Assembly (NCBI GenBank): GCA_025457665.1
Contig: JALOTY010000004.1
Coordinates: 36,993-100,992, forward strand
DNA length: 64,000 nucleotides
Reading direction: 5' to 3'
DNA from: Akkermansiaceae bacterium
Lineage (GTDB): Bacteria; Verrucomicrobiota; Verrucomicrobiia; Verrucomicrobiales; Akkermansiaceae
Made by a program: the position numbers and the translations under genes. The notes under the pieces are model-generated. The model ran no database searches. It was not told the origin of the DNA and worked only from the letters and a program-made list of their open reading frames with translations. Positions 26,368-36,619 of the stretch are shown here, piece by piece. Positions within the stretch are counted from its first letter, which is position 1. Every line of letters begins with the position of its first letter.

Positions 26368-26395
26368 TTGACAATGGCATCCCGATCCCTAGCCT
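26368..26395 (+). promoter_or_regulatory. Candidate sigma-70-type promoter for rpsU
   Basis: A perfect -35 TTGACA lies at 26368-26373. A weak -10-like TAGCCT follows after 16 bp at 26390-26395, about 34 bp before the rpsU ATG, which is preceded by an AAGGA ribosome binding site. The -35 match is good and the -10 poor. Confidence 0.4.
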
Positions 26396-26428
26396 CCCGC
26401 CCCCGACCACCAAGGACCAAGGAACAGC

Positions 26429-26680
26429 ATGACCGAACAACAATTGCGCGGAGTTTTGATGAAGAAAGGCGAGCCCGTGGACCGTGCGCTCAAACGCCTG
26501 AAGACCAAGCTCGACACCGAAGGGATCCTTGAGGAAATGCGTCGCCGTCGTGCTTTCGAGTCCCCCACCCAGCGCAAGATCCGCAAGCAACGCACCGCCC
26601 CCAAGCGCAACAAGGTCCGCTGGCGCTATGTGAGCCCTGCCCAAGAAGCCAAGGCGGAGGAAGCTTCCACCCAGGCTTGA
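26429..26680 (+). CDS. rpsU: 30S ribosomal protein S21 (bS21)
   Basis: This 83-residue basic protein contains the S21 core: KGEPVDRALKRLKTKLD, then EGILEEMRRRRAFESPTQRKIRKQ. A longer C-terminal tail (KRNKVRWRYVSPAQEAKAEE) extends past the usual end at about 70 residues. S21 sits on the 30S platform and helps mRNA selection. Start MTEQQLRGVLMKKG with an AAGGA site just upstream is convincing. It is monocistronic, with its own promoter-like sequence and a strong terminator. Confidence 0.95.
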   Translation: MTEQQLRGVLMKKGEPVDRALKRLKTKLDTEGILEEMRRRRAFESPTQRKIRKQRTAPKRNKVRWRYVSPAQEAKAEEASTQA

Positions 26681-26708
26681 AGCCACTTCAGCCCATCTGA
26701 TTTCAACA

Positions 26709-26734
26709 ACGGCCACCTGTGGGTGGCCGTTTTT
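26709..26734 (+). terminator. Rho-independent terminator of rpsU
   Basis: A perfect 9-bp stem ACGGCCACC / GGTGGCCGT with a TGTG tetraloop is followed directly by TTTT, 28 bp after the rpsU stop. It separates rpsU from the convergent DUF3820-like gene. Confidence 0.9.
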
Positions 26735-26738
26735 CGTT

Positions 26739-27095
26739 TCACGCACCTTCCTGCGGAAACTCCCAGTTCTTCGTCCTCTTCGGACGGAAGCGAGTCCTGC
26801 CACCCGCCTTCTGGCGCAGAGGATCGAAGGCCGCGTCCAGCCCGTTGGACTTCAGTTGCCAAACCCACTCCAACAGCTCACCCAGTCGCCCTTTCGGAAA
26901 TCCCCTTTCCTTGAACCAGGTGAGATACTCCACGGGCAAATCATAGATCGGGTAACCCTTGGGCGGATGCTCCTTGGCTCCGTATTTGCCAAAGGGCATG
27001 CGTGTCCTGCCGATTTCCTCCAGAAGTTTGAGGAACTCCTCTTTCTGACTGCCTTCCACGCGACAAGGCTGACTCACGATTCGCCCGCCTTCCAC
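26739..27095 (-). CDS. DUF3820-like small protein
   Basis: This 118-residue protein has the DUF3820-type core: MPFGKYGAKEHPPKGYPIYDL, LPVEYLTWFKERGFPKGRLGE and LLEWVWQLKSNGLDAAFDPL, then a basic tail (RTRFRPKRTKNWEF). The family is small, cytosolic, and of unclear function. GTG at 27095 has a GGAG-like site 7 nt upstream; GTG codons further in (VSQPCRVEGSQ) are alternative starts. It ends just after the rpsU terminator and is divergent from ald. Confidence 0.75.
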   Translation of the reverse strand: MEGGRIVSQPCRVEGSQKEEFLKLLEEIGRTRMPFGKYGAKEHPPKGYPIYDLPVEYLTWFKERGFPKGRLGELLEWVWQLKSNGLDAAFDPLRQKAGGRTRFRPKRTKNWEFPQEGA

Positions 27096-27165
27096 CCCGA
27101 AACTCCATCGTCTCCGGAAAATTCCGCCAAGACGTCAGGAGCATCCGGCCTTAAGGTGCCGGGAT

Positions 27166-28281
27166 ATGAAGATTGGCGTCCCAAAAGAAATCAAAGCTCA
27201 GGAAAGCCGCGTTTCCATGATTCCTAGTGCCGTTGGTGAGTTGGTGCGCCGCGGGCATGAGGTTTTTGTGCAGAGCAGCGCCGGAGAAGGATCGAGCTAC
27301 TCCGACGGCCAGTACGCTGCCCAAGGCGCGACCTTGGTCCCGAACGCCGAAGCGGTTTTCACCAACGCCGATCTGATCGTGAAAGTGAAGGAGCCCCAGC
27401 CTTCCGAACTCGACCTGCTTGAACCTCGTCACACGCTCTTCACCTACCTCCACCTCGCCGCATCCAAGGATCTCACCACCCGCCTGCTTGCCACCGGTTG
27501 CACCGCCATCGCCTACGAGACGCTCGAGGTGAACCATCGACTCCCCTTGCTTGAACCGATGAGCGAAATCGCCGGGCGGATGTCCTCCATCGTCGGTTCC
27601 TATCACCTCGCCAAACATGCCGGCGGCCGCGGCATCCTCCTCGGCGGCGTCCCCGGCGTCGCCCCCGGCCGGGTCGTGGTCATCGGCGGCGGCACCGCCG
27701 GAGTCAATGCCGCCCGCGTGGCCACAGGCATCGGCGCGGATGTGACCATCCTTGAGGTCGATTTCGACCGCATGCGCTTTCTCGATATCACCATGGAAGG
27801 TGCCCGCACGGTCTATTCCTCTGAGGCAAATCTCAGCGAATTGCTCCCGCGCGTCGACCTCGTCATCGGTGCCGTCCTCGTTCCCGGTGCCGCTGCTCCC
27901 AAGCTGATCACCCGGGAAATGCTCCGCCTCATGCCCGCCGGAAGCGTGTTTGTCGATATCGCTGTCGATCAAGGCGGCTGCGCCGAGACCACCCGCCCGA
28001 CCACTCACCATGCTCCGACATTCATCGAGGAAGACGTCATCCACTATTGCGTGGCCAACATGCCGGGTGCCTACGCCCGCACCGCCACCCAGGCCTTGAG
28101 CAATGTCACCCAACGCTGGGTCAGCCTGCTGGCGGAAGACGGCATCACCGCCGCCAGCCGCAAACGCCGCGAATTCCTCAGCGGCGTCAATTGCCACGCC
28201 GGCCAACTGACCTGCGCCCCGGTGGGAGCCGCCCATGCTTTGCCGGTGACCGATGCCTCCGTCGCCCTCGGGCTGTCTTGA
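27166..28281 (+). CDS. ald: Alanine dehydrogenase
   Basis: This 371-residue NAD-dependent enzyme interconverts L-alanine and pyruvate plus ammonia. It begins with the family hallmark MKIGVPKEIKAQESRVSM (substrate-binding Arg). A Lys in DLIVKVKEPQPSE and a His in LFTYLHLAASKD are the expected active-site residues. The Rossmann motif is VVIGGGTAGVNAARVATG, then PVPGAAAPKLIT-like (LVPGAAAPKLIT) and the C-terminal ANMPGAYARTATQALSN. Length is exactly that of bacterial Ald. It could serve in nitrogen assimilation or alanine catabolism. Confidence 0.96.
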   Translation: MKIGVPKEIKAQESRVSMIPSAVGELVRRGHEVFVQSSAGEGSSYSDGQYAAQGATLVPNAEAVFTNADLIVKVKEPQPSELDLLEPRHTLFTYLHLAASKDLTTRLLATGCTAIAYETLEVNHRLPLLEPMSEIAGRMSSIVGSYHLAKHAGGRGILLGGVPGVAPGRVVVIGGGTAGVNAARVATGIGADVTILEVDFDRMRFLDITMEGARTVYSSEANLSELLPRVDLVIGAVLVPGAAAPKLITREMLRLMPAGSVFVDIAVDQGGCAETTRPTTHHAPTFIEEDVIHYCVANMPGAYARTATQALSNVTQRWVSLLAEDGITAASRKRREFLSGVNCHAGQLTCAPVGAAHALPVTDASVALGLS

Positions 28282-28294
28282 ATCACATCGCTGG

Positions 28295-30475
28295 CTATCC
28301 CGGCTCGCCCTCAGGAAAAATGACCTCCACCGGGGTCTCTTCCTTGTGGTCGAGCCATTTCTCCATCGCCACCCGCAGCGGTGCCAGGACTTCCGGTCTT
28401 GTCTCCGCGAGGTCCTTCAAGCCATCCGGATCCGACCGCATGTGATAGAGTTGGAAATGCCTGGTGCCCTCCACCGTCGGCGTCATCACCAGTTTCCAAT
28501 CCCTCGTCCTCAGACAGTGCTGCTTGGCAGCCAGGACCCTGGGCCGATACTCCGCCTTCATCACGAACTGATGGTTGTAATCGGGATCGATGAAAGTCAG
28601 CTCATCCATGGGCGGCAGCGGCGGGCGCTCGATCCCCGGCACGCGGAACTGGATGAAGGGAAATTGCGTTTCCCCGAAGTACGGCAAATCCCGTGGTTCC
28701 GCTTCCCCCCGTATCCATGACGAAAGATCCTGACCCTCCCAACCCGCATCCGGCTCGGCACCGGCCAGCCGGGCCAGGGTCGGAGCAATGTCCAGAGTCC
28801 TGACTTGGGCATCGATCCGCCTTTCCACCGCCCCCGGCACCCGCATCGCCAGCGGAATGTGGAAGCCGTGACCCGCCCCTTCAAAAGTCAAACCATGCCC
28901 CAAGGTCACCCCCGGCTCGTAAAGGTCATCGCCGTGATCCGAGGATAGCACGACAATGCTGTTTTCTAACAGTCCGTGTTTCTCCAAAGCCGCGATGATC
29001 CGGCCGAAACAGGTGTCGAACTGCCGGGTGCAGCCGTCATACAGCGCCCGGATCTGCCGCACCTCGGCCTCCGGCAAGGCATTCCATTTGTCCTCCAGAT
29101 CCGTCCCGCCGATGAATCCATCGATATCAAAGTCCACCCCCGTGGCATTCGGCCCACGATACTCCGGATCCGCAAACATCCGGCAATAGGGCTCGGCCGC
29201 ACGGAAGGGCAGGTGATTGCAGGAGTAGAAAACATTCAGGAAAAACGGCCCGCCTTGCGCTGCCTTTTCCTCGATCATGCCCTCCACCCTCCGCGTCACC
29301 ACTTCCGGCGTCACAAATTGCGCAAAGGAACGGATCTGGGGAAACAAGCGGTATCCCAAATCATTGTCGAAATACAGAGGCACCACAAAATGGGCCATCA
29401 TCACCGCCTGACTCATGTAAATCCGGAAGCTGTCAAAGCTCGATACCCGGATGTCCTCGAAACCCAGTGGAGTGACCTCGAAAAACCCCGCACACCAGTC
29501 TCCCACCGCTGCCGTCCGGTATCCCTTTTGTCGCAGGACTTTCGCCAAAGGCACCGTCTTTGCTTCCATCGCCTCGATGTCTTCCCGCGGCGGAAACATC
29601 TGCCGGATGCCATGCGTGTGAGGCCACGTGGAGGTCATCGTGGTGATGTTGGATTCCAGGGTGGATCCCATGGGAGTCCGCGCGTTCATGAATTTCACCG
29701 CATCCTTGGCCCATCGGTCGATGTTCGGCGAAACCCCTTCCGCCGCGGGTCCGTCCGATCTCTGGGGCCGATATCCCGTGTATCCCAAACGGTCTCCGCG
29801 CAGCGAATCGGAACCGATGATGATGATGTTCGGTGGCGCGTCCGCCCCGGGTTTTCTGACGGTGGCAATGTCGTCGCGAGCTTCAAGAATCCGTTGGGCG
29901 GCAAACCCTGAAATGCCCAGCAAGAGCATGCCGATCAGAACCCCGCGGAACCTTCGTCCCCCGGCTCGCCAGGCCAGCACGATCGCGCCCGATACGACCA
30001 GCCACGGCAGGACATCGAAGGCAAAGCCATTCACCCATGGCTGCCAGGATTCCGGTGGCCACTCGAGAATCCCGTAATACCAATTTCCGAACGCTGCATC
30101 TCCCGTGAAGTAAGGACGGTCATGCACCAGCCGGAACATGAAGTATCCATGCAACACCGCAGCCCCCGCAAAGCCGGCCAGCATCCGCGGCCAGAACCGC
30201 TTCAGCCGGTGGCGCCATAACCCGAGGTAAGGGACCAAAAGCAGCCAGCCGATCACCCCGACGATGACGTAGGCCACCAGCACCAGCAGGTTCTGGCCGA
30301 TGAGGAAACCGAGATAATCTCTCAGCGCCAGTTCGCCGAACTTGCTTTCCATGCCGCCGGAACGATTTCCCATCAGTCGGAAAATCGCCGCGGCATACTG
30401 CCAAACCAGAAATCCCAGCACCCCCCAGGCCACCGGCTTGGCCATCCCTCCCCAGCCGCGTTCATGGCGATTCAT
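28295..30475 (-). CDS. Sulfatase-fold membrane enzyme with a Thr in place of the sulfatase Cys
   Basis: The 726-residue protein has about five N-terminal transmembrane helices (residues 8-190) and a large periplasmic alkaline-phosphatase-superfamily domain. The metal motif is IIIGSDSLRGDRLGY, the second VVLSSDHGDDLYEPG, and the end is RTRDWKLVMTP as in sulfatases. The formylglycine motif C-x-P-x-R is absent: aligning on WPHTHG puts T-L-E-S-N there, with Thr about residue 272. This resembles LtaS/EptA-type transferases that use a Thr nucleophile, so a phosphotransferase or phosphodiesterase activity is more likely than sulfate ester cleavage. It overlaps the upstream gene by 4 bp. Confidence 0.82.
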   Translation of the reverse strand: MNRHERGWGGMAKPVAWGVLGFLVWQYAAAIFRLMGNRSGGMESKFGELALRDYLGFLIGQNLLVLVAYVIVGVIGWLLLVPYLGLWRHRLKRFWPRMLAGFAGAAVLHGYFMFRLVHDRPYFTGDAAFGNWYYGILEWPPESWQPWVNGFAFDVLPWLVVSGAIVLAWRAGGRRFRGVLIGMLLLGISGFAAQRILEARDDIATVRKPGADAPPNIIIIGSDSLRGDRLGYTGYRPQRSDGPAAEGVSPNIDRWAKDAVKFMNARTPMGSTLESNITTMTSTWPHTHGIRQMFPPREDIEAMEAKTVPLAKVLRQKGYRTAAVGDWCAGFFEVTPLGFEDIRVSSFDSFRIYMSQAVMMAHFVVPLYFDNDLGYRLFPQIRSFAQFVTPEVVTRRVEGMIEEKAAQGGPFFLNVFYSCNHLPFRAAEPYCRMFADPEYRGPNATGVDFDIDGFIGGTDLEDKWNALPEAEVRQIRALYDGCTRQFDTCFGRIIAALEKHGLLENSIVVLSSDHGDDLYEPGVTLGHGLTFEGAGHGFHIPLAMRVPGAVERRIDAQVRTLDIAPTLARLAGAEPDAGWEGQDLSSWIRGEAEPRDLPYFGETQFPFIQFRVPGIERPPLPPMDELTFIDPDYNHQFVMKAEYRPRVLAAKQHCLRTRDWKLVMTPTVEGTRHFQLYHMRSDPDGLKDLAETRPEVLAPLRVAMEKWLDHKEETPVEVIFPEGEPG

Positions 30476-31563
30476 TTCGTCTCACCTCCTACGATCACCC
30501 AGTTTTCACTCACGATTTTTTCAATCACCACGCCCCGGGGAGATCTCGCACCGGTGGGTCTTCTCAAGGTCAAGATCACCGATGCGGCCTTCCCTCCATT
30601 CGCCTGATAGATCGCCAGCAATCGACGATCGATCTCCCCATCTCGCCGGACATAGCCGATGAGAAACTCCGTCCCCTGGCGCGTGCCGAGTTGATAGGCG
30701 CGCCACATCTCCTCGTTCTGAAATTCGTGGCTGTAGAGCGCCAAACTGTCCGGCGCGCAGAGCAGTCGGAAATCCACCCCAGCGCCCTCCGGCAGTCGCT
30801 TGGCGTAGTCATCCCATTCCAGCGGCTGGTAGCAAACATCCGTTTCCCAATCCACCTTCGCCACCCCGTCCTCCACCACCATCAGCACCTTGCGGGAGCG
30901 TTCCAGTTCGTTTTCATAAACCACCTGCCAGAACTCTTGATCCCCGAGAACCACCGGGGCCATGCCGCCCATCCGCACGAAATCCGGAGTCCCCGGATCG
31001 TGCCGCGCATACCAATCCATCATCAACGGTGCCACGCGCTCCGGATCCCTGACGTGACGCAATTTCGCCTCCACATCGTGCGCCAAGGTATAGTCCCGCA
31101 ATCCCCGCTCGATGGTCTCCACGAGATCCAGCGCCTCCGCCTCGGAAGCTTCATCCCCCTCCACCCGCTGGCGGACCACTTCGCGCACCTCGGCCACCTC
31201 CTCTTCCCGCTCCTGCCCCCACCAAAGCCCCGCAATCACCGCCCCGGAAACCAGCAGGAGGATCAGCACAAACCACCCATACGGCACCACCTTGCGTTGG
31301 TCCGCCTCCTTCCATTCCACCTCGGGATCCGCTTTTTCGACAAACTCCTCGATCAGCTTCTCCACTCCCGGCTCGTGGCTGCGTCGATGGTACTCCGCCT
31401 TCGCCGAATCCAACTTGCTCGCCCGCTCGGGCGCTGGCGGAAGTTGCAGCCTCGCCACCGGAATCACGTCGTCGCCGTCCAGGCGCAGAACCTCCTCGGT
31501 CGATGAAGGATCCTCCTCCACCACCTTCAGCTTCACATCCTTTTCCTCTCGTGGATCGGCCAA
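30472..31563 (-). CDS. Single-pass membrane protein coupled to the sulfatase-fold enzyme, unknown function
   Basis: The 363-residue product has an acidic, disordered cytoplasmic N-terminus (about 1-90), one transmembrane helix (YGWFVLILLLVSGAVIAGLWW, near residue 95-115), a coiled Glu-rich segment (EREEEVAEVREVVRQRV) and a soluble periplasmic domain of about 220 residues with WDDYAKRLPEGAGVDFRLL and LALYSHEFQNEEMWRAY. I do not recognise the domain. Its stop overlaps the start of the sulfatase-fold gene as ATGA, so the two proteins are probably made together. It lies back-to-back with the glycosyltransferase gene at 31638. Confidence 0.78.
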   Translation of the reverse strand: MADPREEKDVKLKVVEEDPSSTEEVLRLDGDDVIPVARLQLPPAPERASKLDSAKAEYHRRSHEPGVEKLIEEFVEKADPEVEWKEADQRKVVPYGWFVLILLLVSGAVIAGLWWGQEREEEVAEVREVVRQRVEGDEASEAEALDLVETIERGLRDYTLAHDVEAKLRHVRDPERVAPLMMDWYARHDPGTPDFVRMGGMAPVVLGDQEFWQVVYENELERSRKVLMVVEDGVAKVDWETDVCYQPLEWDDYAKRLPEGAGVDFRLLCAPDSLALYSHEFQNEEMWRAYQLGTRQGTEFLIGYVRRDGEIDRRLLAIYQANGGKAASVILTLRRPTGARSPRGVVIEKIVSENWVIVGGETK

Positions 31564-31637
31564 CGGCGATGAACAAACCCGGATTTGTCATTCGACGCAA
31601 TCCCCGGGTCCGACTTTAATGCGCGGGAAACCTGCCG

Positions 31638-32744
31638 ATGACCCCGCGCATCCTGATTCTGACCGCAGCCTTTGGCGAGGGCCACAACAGCGCTGCCCGC
31701 AACCTCGCCCTGGCCCTGCGCGAGGCCGGGGCCGATGCCCGCGTGGAAGATCCCTGTCTCCTCGGTGCCCCCGTGACCACCCGCGCCCTCTCCAAGGGCT
31801 ATAGACTGATCACCACCCATTCGCCGAAAGTCTGGCACAAGCTCTATCAGCACACCGGGGATGTCGATTTCTCCAAGCAACGCATGCCTCTCATGCGAAA
31901 ACCGGAGAACGAAACTGCCCGGCTCATCGAGGAGTTTCAGCCCCACGCCATCGTTTCCACCTACCCGCTCTACCCCTATTTCCTCGACCGCATCTTCCAA
32001 ACGCAGGCTTCCCGACCGCCCTGTCACACGGTGGTGACGGATTCCATCGAAATCAACGCCGCCTGGATCCACGCTCCCAGCGATTCCTGGATCGTCACCG
32101 ATGTTCACACCCGCGAGGCGATGGTCCGCCTCGGCATCGATCCTTCTCGCATCGTGGAAACCGGCTTTCCGGTCCACCCGGATTTCTCCCGCCTCAGCCC
32201 GCTCCCCGCCCAGGCTTCCGTGGAGCCTTTCGACGTCCTCTACTTCGCCACCGCCAAGCTCCCGCACGTCCGGCGTTTCTCCAAGGCCATCCTCAACGCC
32301 TCGCCCCACACCCGAATCACCATCGTACTCGGGCGCAACGTCCGCCTGCTCTACCGCCGCGCCCGGGAAATCAAGGACGCCTGCCCCGGCCGCGTCCGCA
32401 TCAAGGGCTGGACCCGCCGCGTCCCCTCGCTCCTCACCTCCCACCACCTCGTCATCGGCAAGGCCGGCGGGGCCACAGTCCACGAAGCGATCGCCGCCTG
32501 TTGCCCCATGCTCGTCCACCATCTCGTCCCCGGGCAGGAAGAGGGAAATCTCGACCTCCTGCGGCGCATCGGTGCCGGCGACCTCGCCCCAGGTCCCGGT
32601 GCCGTGCATCGGCACCTTTCCGACATGCTGGCAGACCGTGCCAGCGGGTGGCGCGCCATGAAATCCTCCCTCGCCCGCCACGGCAGGAATGCCGGAGCGA
32701 TTGCCGCCGCCAGCCACATCCTGCGCCATCTCAAGGAATCTTAA
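31638..32744 (+). CDS. Diacylglycerol glucosyltransferase-type (GT28) glycosyltransferase
   Basis: This 368-residue protein resembles MGDG synthase/UgtP-type enzymes. The N-terminal MGDG-synthase domain has ILTAAFGEGHNSAARNLALAL, TTRALSKGYRLIT and AIVSTYPLYPYFLD. The C-terminal GT-B donor domain has GKAGGATVHEAIAACCPML and VPGQEEGNLDLL. Such enzymes transfer a sugar from a nucleotide sugar to diacylglycerol to make glycolipids. The acceptor here is inferred from the family only. It is divergent from the sulfatase-fold operon. Confidence 0.82.
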   Translation: MTPRILILTAAFGEGHNSAARNLALALREAGADARVEDPCLLGAPVTTRALSKGYRLITTHSPKVWHKLYQHTGDVDFSKQRMPLMRKPENETARLIEEFQPHAIVSTYPLYPYFLDRIFQTQASRPPCHTVVTDSIEINAAWIHAPSDSWIVTDVHTREAMVRLGIDPSRIVETGFPVHPDFSRLSPLPAQASVEPFDVLYFATAKLPHVRRFSKAILNASPHTRITIVLGRNVRLLYRRAREIKDACPGRVRIKGWTRRVPSLLTSHHLVIGKAGGATVHEAIAACCPMLVHHLVPGQEEGNLDLLRRIGAGDLAPGPGAVHRHLSDMLADRASGWRAMKSSLARHGRNAGAIAAASHILRHLKES

Positions 32745-32851
32745 GAAACCTCCGCGCCATCGCGCCGGTCCCGAAGCTGCCCCAAGCCCGCGCAATCCCG
32801 CCTTGAAATGCACCCACCCCCGTGCATTCTCCCCGCCCTTCCCGCCCGACC

Positions 32852-34147
32852 ATGGCAGCCCTTCGTTTCCAAGCACTTCCCGGATTCCGCGACTTCACCC
32901 CGCGCGACTGCGCCGTGCGCAACTACCTCTTCGAAACCTGGCGCAAGGTCGCCAGAACCTACGGCTTCGTCGAATACGACACGCCCATCCTCGAAGACAC
33001 CGCCCTCTACCTGAAAAAATCCGGTGGCGAACTCTCCTCCCAGCTCTTCCGCTTCGAAGACCAGGGAGGTCGCGATGTCTGCCTCCGCCCGGAAGTCACC
33101 GCCTCCCTCGCCCGCCTCGCCGCCCAGCACCAGCGCGATTTCCCGAAACCCCTGAAGTGGTTCGAAATCGGCCAGTGCTTCCGCTACGAGAAACCCCAGA
33201 AAGGCCGCGGTCGCGAATTCTATCAGTTCAATGTCGATATCCTCGGCGAACCCGGCCCCACCGCCGATGCCGAACTCATCGCCCTCGCCATCGATACCAT
33301 GCGCGCCTTCGGATTCGCCGCCGGCGATTTCATCGTCCGCGTTTCCGACCGCCAGGCCTGGCTCGATTTCGCCGCCGCTCGCGGCATCGCCGATGACCAC
33401 ATCCCCGGATTCCTCCAGATCATCGATAAACTCGAACGCGAGAAACCCGAAGTCACCGCCGCAAAACTCGCCGACCTTGGACTCAACACCGAAGATGTGA
33501 CCGGGTTTATTGACGATCCCGCCAACGCTTCCACCGCCTTCTCCGCGATCCGTGCCGACCTTGCCGCGCGCGGGCTGGATGATTTCGTTGAACTCGATCT
33601 CTCCATCGTCCGCGGTCTCGCCTACTACACCGGCGTCGTCTTCGAAGTCTTCGACTCCCGCAAATCCATGCGCGCGGTCGCCGGCGGCGGTCGCTACGAC
33701 ACCCTCGTCCACACGATTTCCGATGGCGGCGTCGATCTCCCCGCCACCGGCTTCGCCATGGGCGACTACGTCATCCGCAATCTCATCGAGGAAACCACCG
33801 ATCCCCGGATGAAACTCGAAACCTGGCTGCTGCGTGAATCCGCCGCCTGTGAGGTTTATCTCGTCCTTGCCGATGATTCAAAACGCCCCGAAGCCCTCTC
33901 CATCCTCAGCGATCTCCGCGCCGCCGGCATTTCCTGCGATCTGCCATTCGGCAGTGTGAAGATCGGCAAGCAATTCCAGAATGCCGAAAAAGCCGGAGCC
34001 CGTTTCGCCCTCGTCATCGGTTCCGAACTCCCCGAACTCACCCTCAAGGCCCTCTCGTCCCGCAGCGAGGAAAAATGCCACGTCCTCGGCCTCGCCGATT
34101 TCCTCACCACCCGACTCCAACAACCCGACGGCCCGCTGATTGCTTAG
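32852..34147 (+). CDS. hisS: Histidine-tRNA ligase
   Basis: This 431-residue class II synthetase starts MAALRFQALPGFRDFTP. It has motif 1 around YGFVEYDTPILED, motif 2 FEIGQCFRYEKPQKGRGREFYQ, the histidine loops LDLSIVRGLAYYTG and AGGGRYD, and a C-terminal anticodon-binding domain (EVYLVLADDSKRPEALSIL ... SELPELTLKAL). An ATG ten codons upstream at 32822 was rejected because HisRS begins with this motif. It precedes the GxxExxY gene and aspS on the same strand, so the two synthetases may share a transcript. Confidence 0.95.
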   Translation: MAALRFQALPGFRDFTPRDCAVRNYLFETWRKVARTYGFVEYDTPILEDTALYLKKSGGELSSQLFRFEDQGGRDVCLRPEVTASLARLAAQHQRDFPKPLKWFEIGQCFRYEKPQKGRGREFYQFNVDILGEPGPTADAELIALAIDTMRAFGFAAGDFIVRVSDRQAWLDFAAARGIADDHIPGFLQIIDKLEREKPEVTAAKLADLGLNTEDVTGFIDDPANASTAFSAIRADLAARGLDDFVELDLSIVRGLAYYTGVVFEVFDSRKSMRAVAGGGRYDTLVHTISDGGVDLPATGFAMGDYVIRNLIEETTDPRMKLETWLLRESAACEVYLVLADDSKRPEALSILSDLRAAGISCDLPFGSVKIGKQFQNAEKAGARFALVIGSELPELTLKALSSRSEEKCHVLGLADFLTTRLQQPDGPLIA

Positions 34148-34199
34148 GCGGACCGTCAGGGAGTCTTCGCAGGATGCACATGATGGAAAGGATGTAAGG

Positions 34200-34574
34200 A
34201 TGGATCTGGAAACCGAAACAAAGACGATCATCGGCATGGCCTACGAAGTGATGAACGAAGTCGGCTGCGGGCTCCGCGAAAAAGCCTACGAACGAGCCCT
34301 CGTTCGCGAATTCCAACTCCGCTCGATCGCCTTCGACCAACAACGCCAGTTCCCGGTCATTTATAAAGACACCCTCATCGATACCCTGATCCCCGACCTG
34401 ATCGCTTTTGACAATATCATCATCGACACCAAAACCATCGAGCAAATCACTCCGCGAGAGGTCGCCCAAATGCTCAACTATCTCCGCATCACCCGGCTGC
34501 CGATCGGTCTGATTCTGAATTTCTATCACCCGAAAGTCCAAGTGAAGCGAATCCACCTTTCTCCGAAAAACTAG
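34200..34574 (+). CDS. GxxExxY family protein
   Basis: The 124-residue protein carries the family-defining GCGLREKAYERALVREFQL (G-x-x-E-x-x-Y) near residue 22, QRQFPVIYKDTLID, and a PD-(D/E)xK-like strand pattern PDLIAFDNIIIDTKTIEQ, then AQMLNYLRITRLPIGLILNF. The fold suggests a nuclease-like protein; function has not been established for the family. Usual members have ExK at the last motif, while here it is DTK. Start ATG 34200 follows AAGG; an earlier in-frame ATG at 34140 would overlap hisS. The gene sits between hisS and aspS. Confidence 0.88.
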   Translation: MDLETETKTIIGMAYEVMNEVGCGLREKAYERALVREFQLRSIAFDQQRQFPVIYKDTLIDTLIPDLIAFDNIIIDTKTIEQITPREVAQMLNYLRITRLPIGLILNFYHPKVQVKRIHLSPKN

Positions 34575-34641
34575 ACCTCGATCCCATCCATCCTTTTCAT
34601 CAAGTCCATCCCGCAACCGGTCCCCAGAACTTCTCTTCCCC

Positions 34642-36435
<1,794 letters not shown>

Positions 36436-36460
36436 TTGCTCCTTGAGGCGCTTCACCCCT

Positions 36461-36494
36461 GCCTAAACCACCTCCGTGGTTTAGGCATTTTTTT
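36461..36494 (+). terminator. Rho-independent terminator of aspS
   Basis: An 11-bp perfect stem GCCTAAACCAC / GTGGTTTAGGC with a CTCC loop is followed by ATTTTTTT, 25 bp after the aspS stop. It insulates the downstream hipBA pair. Confidence 0.95.
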
Positions 36495-36610
36495 GCTCAT
36501 TTTAGGCCATTTCAATTCATTTTGCGCGGATTTCCGCCCACCATTCCACTTTCCTCTTGCTTCGTCCCGTTTTCTGCTCATTCTACCTCTGAAGCCCATT
36601 TTTTGAGCAG
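36494..36610 (+). promoter_or_regulatory. Candidate HipB operator sites upstream of hipBA
   Basis: The AT-richer region before hipB holds two direct copies of TGCTCATTYTA (starting 36494 and 36575) and an inverted partner: CTGCTCA at 36574-36580 pairs with TGAGCAG at 36604-36610, 23 bp apart. Toxin-antitoxin antitoxins of this type bind spaced palindromes in their own promoter, so these are plausible autoregulatory sites. Confidence 0.5.
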
Positions 36611-36619
36611 TTTTCCACC

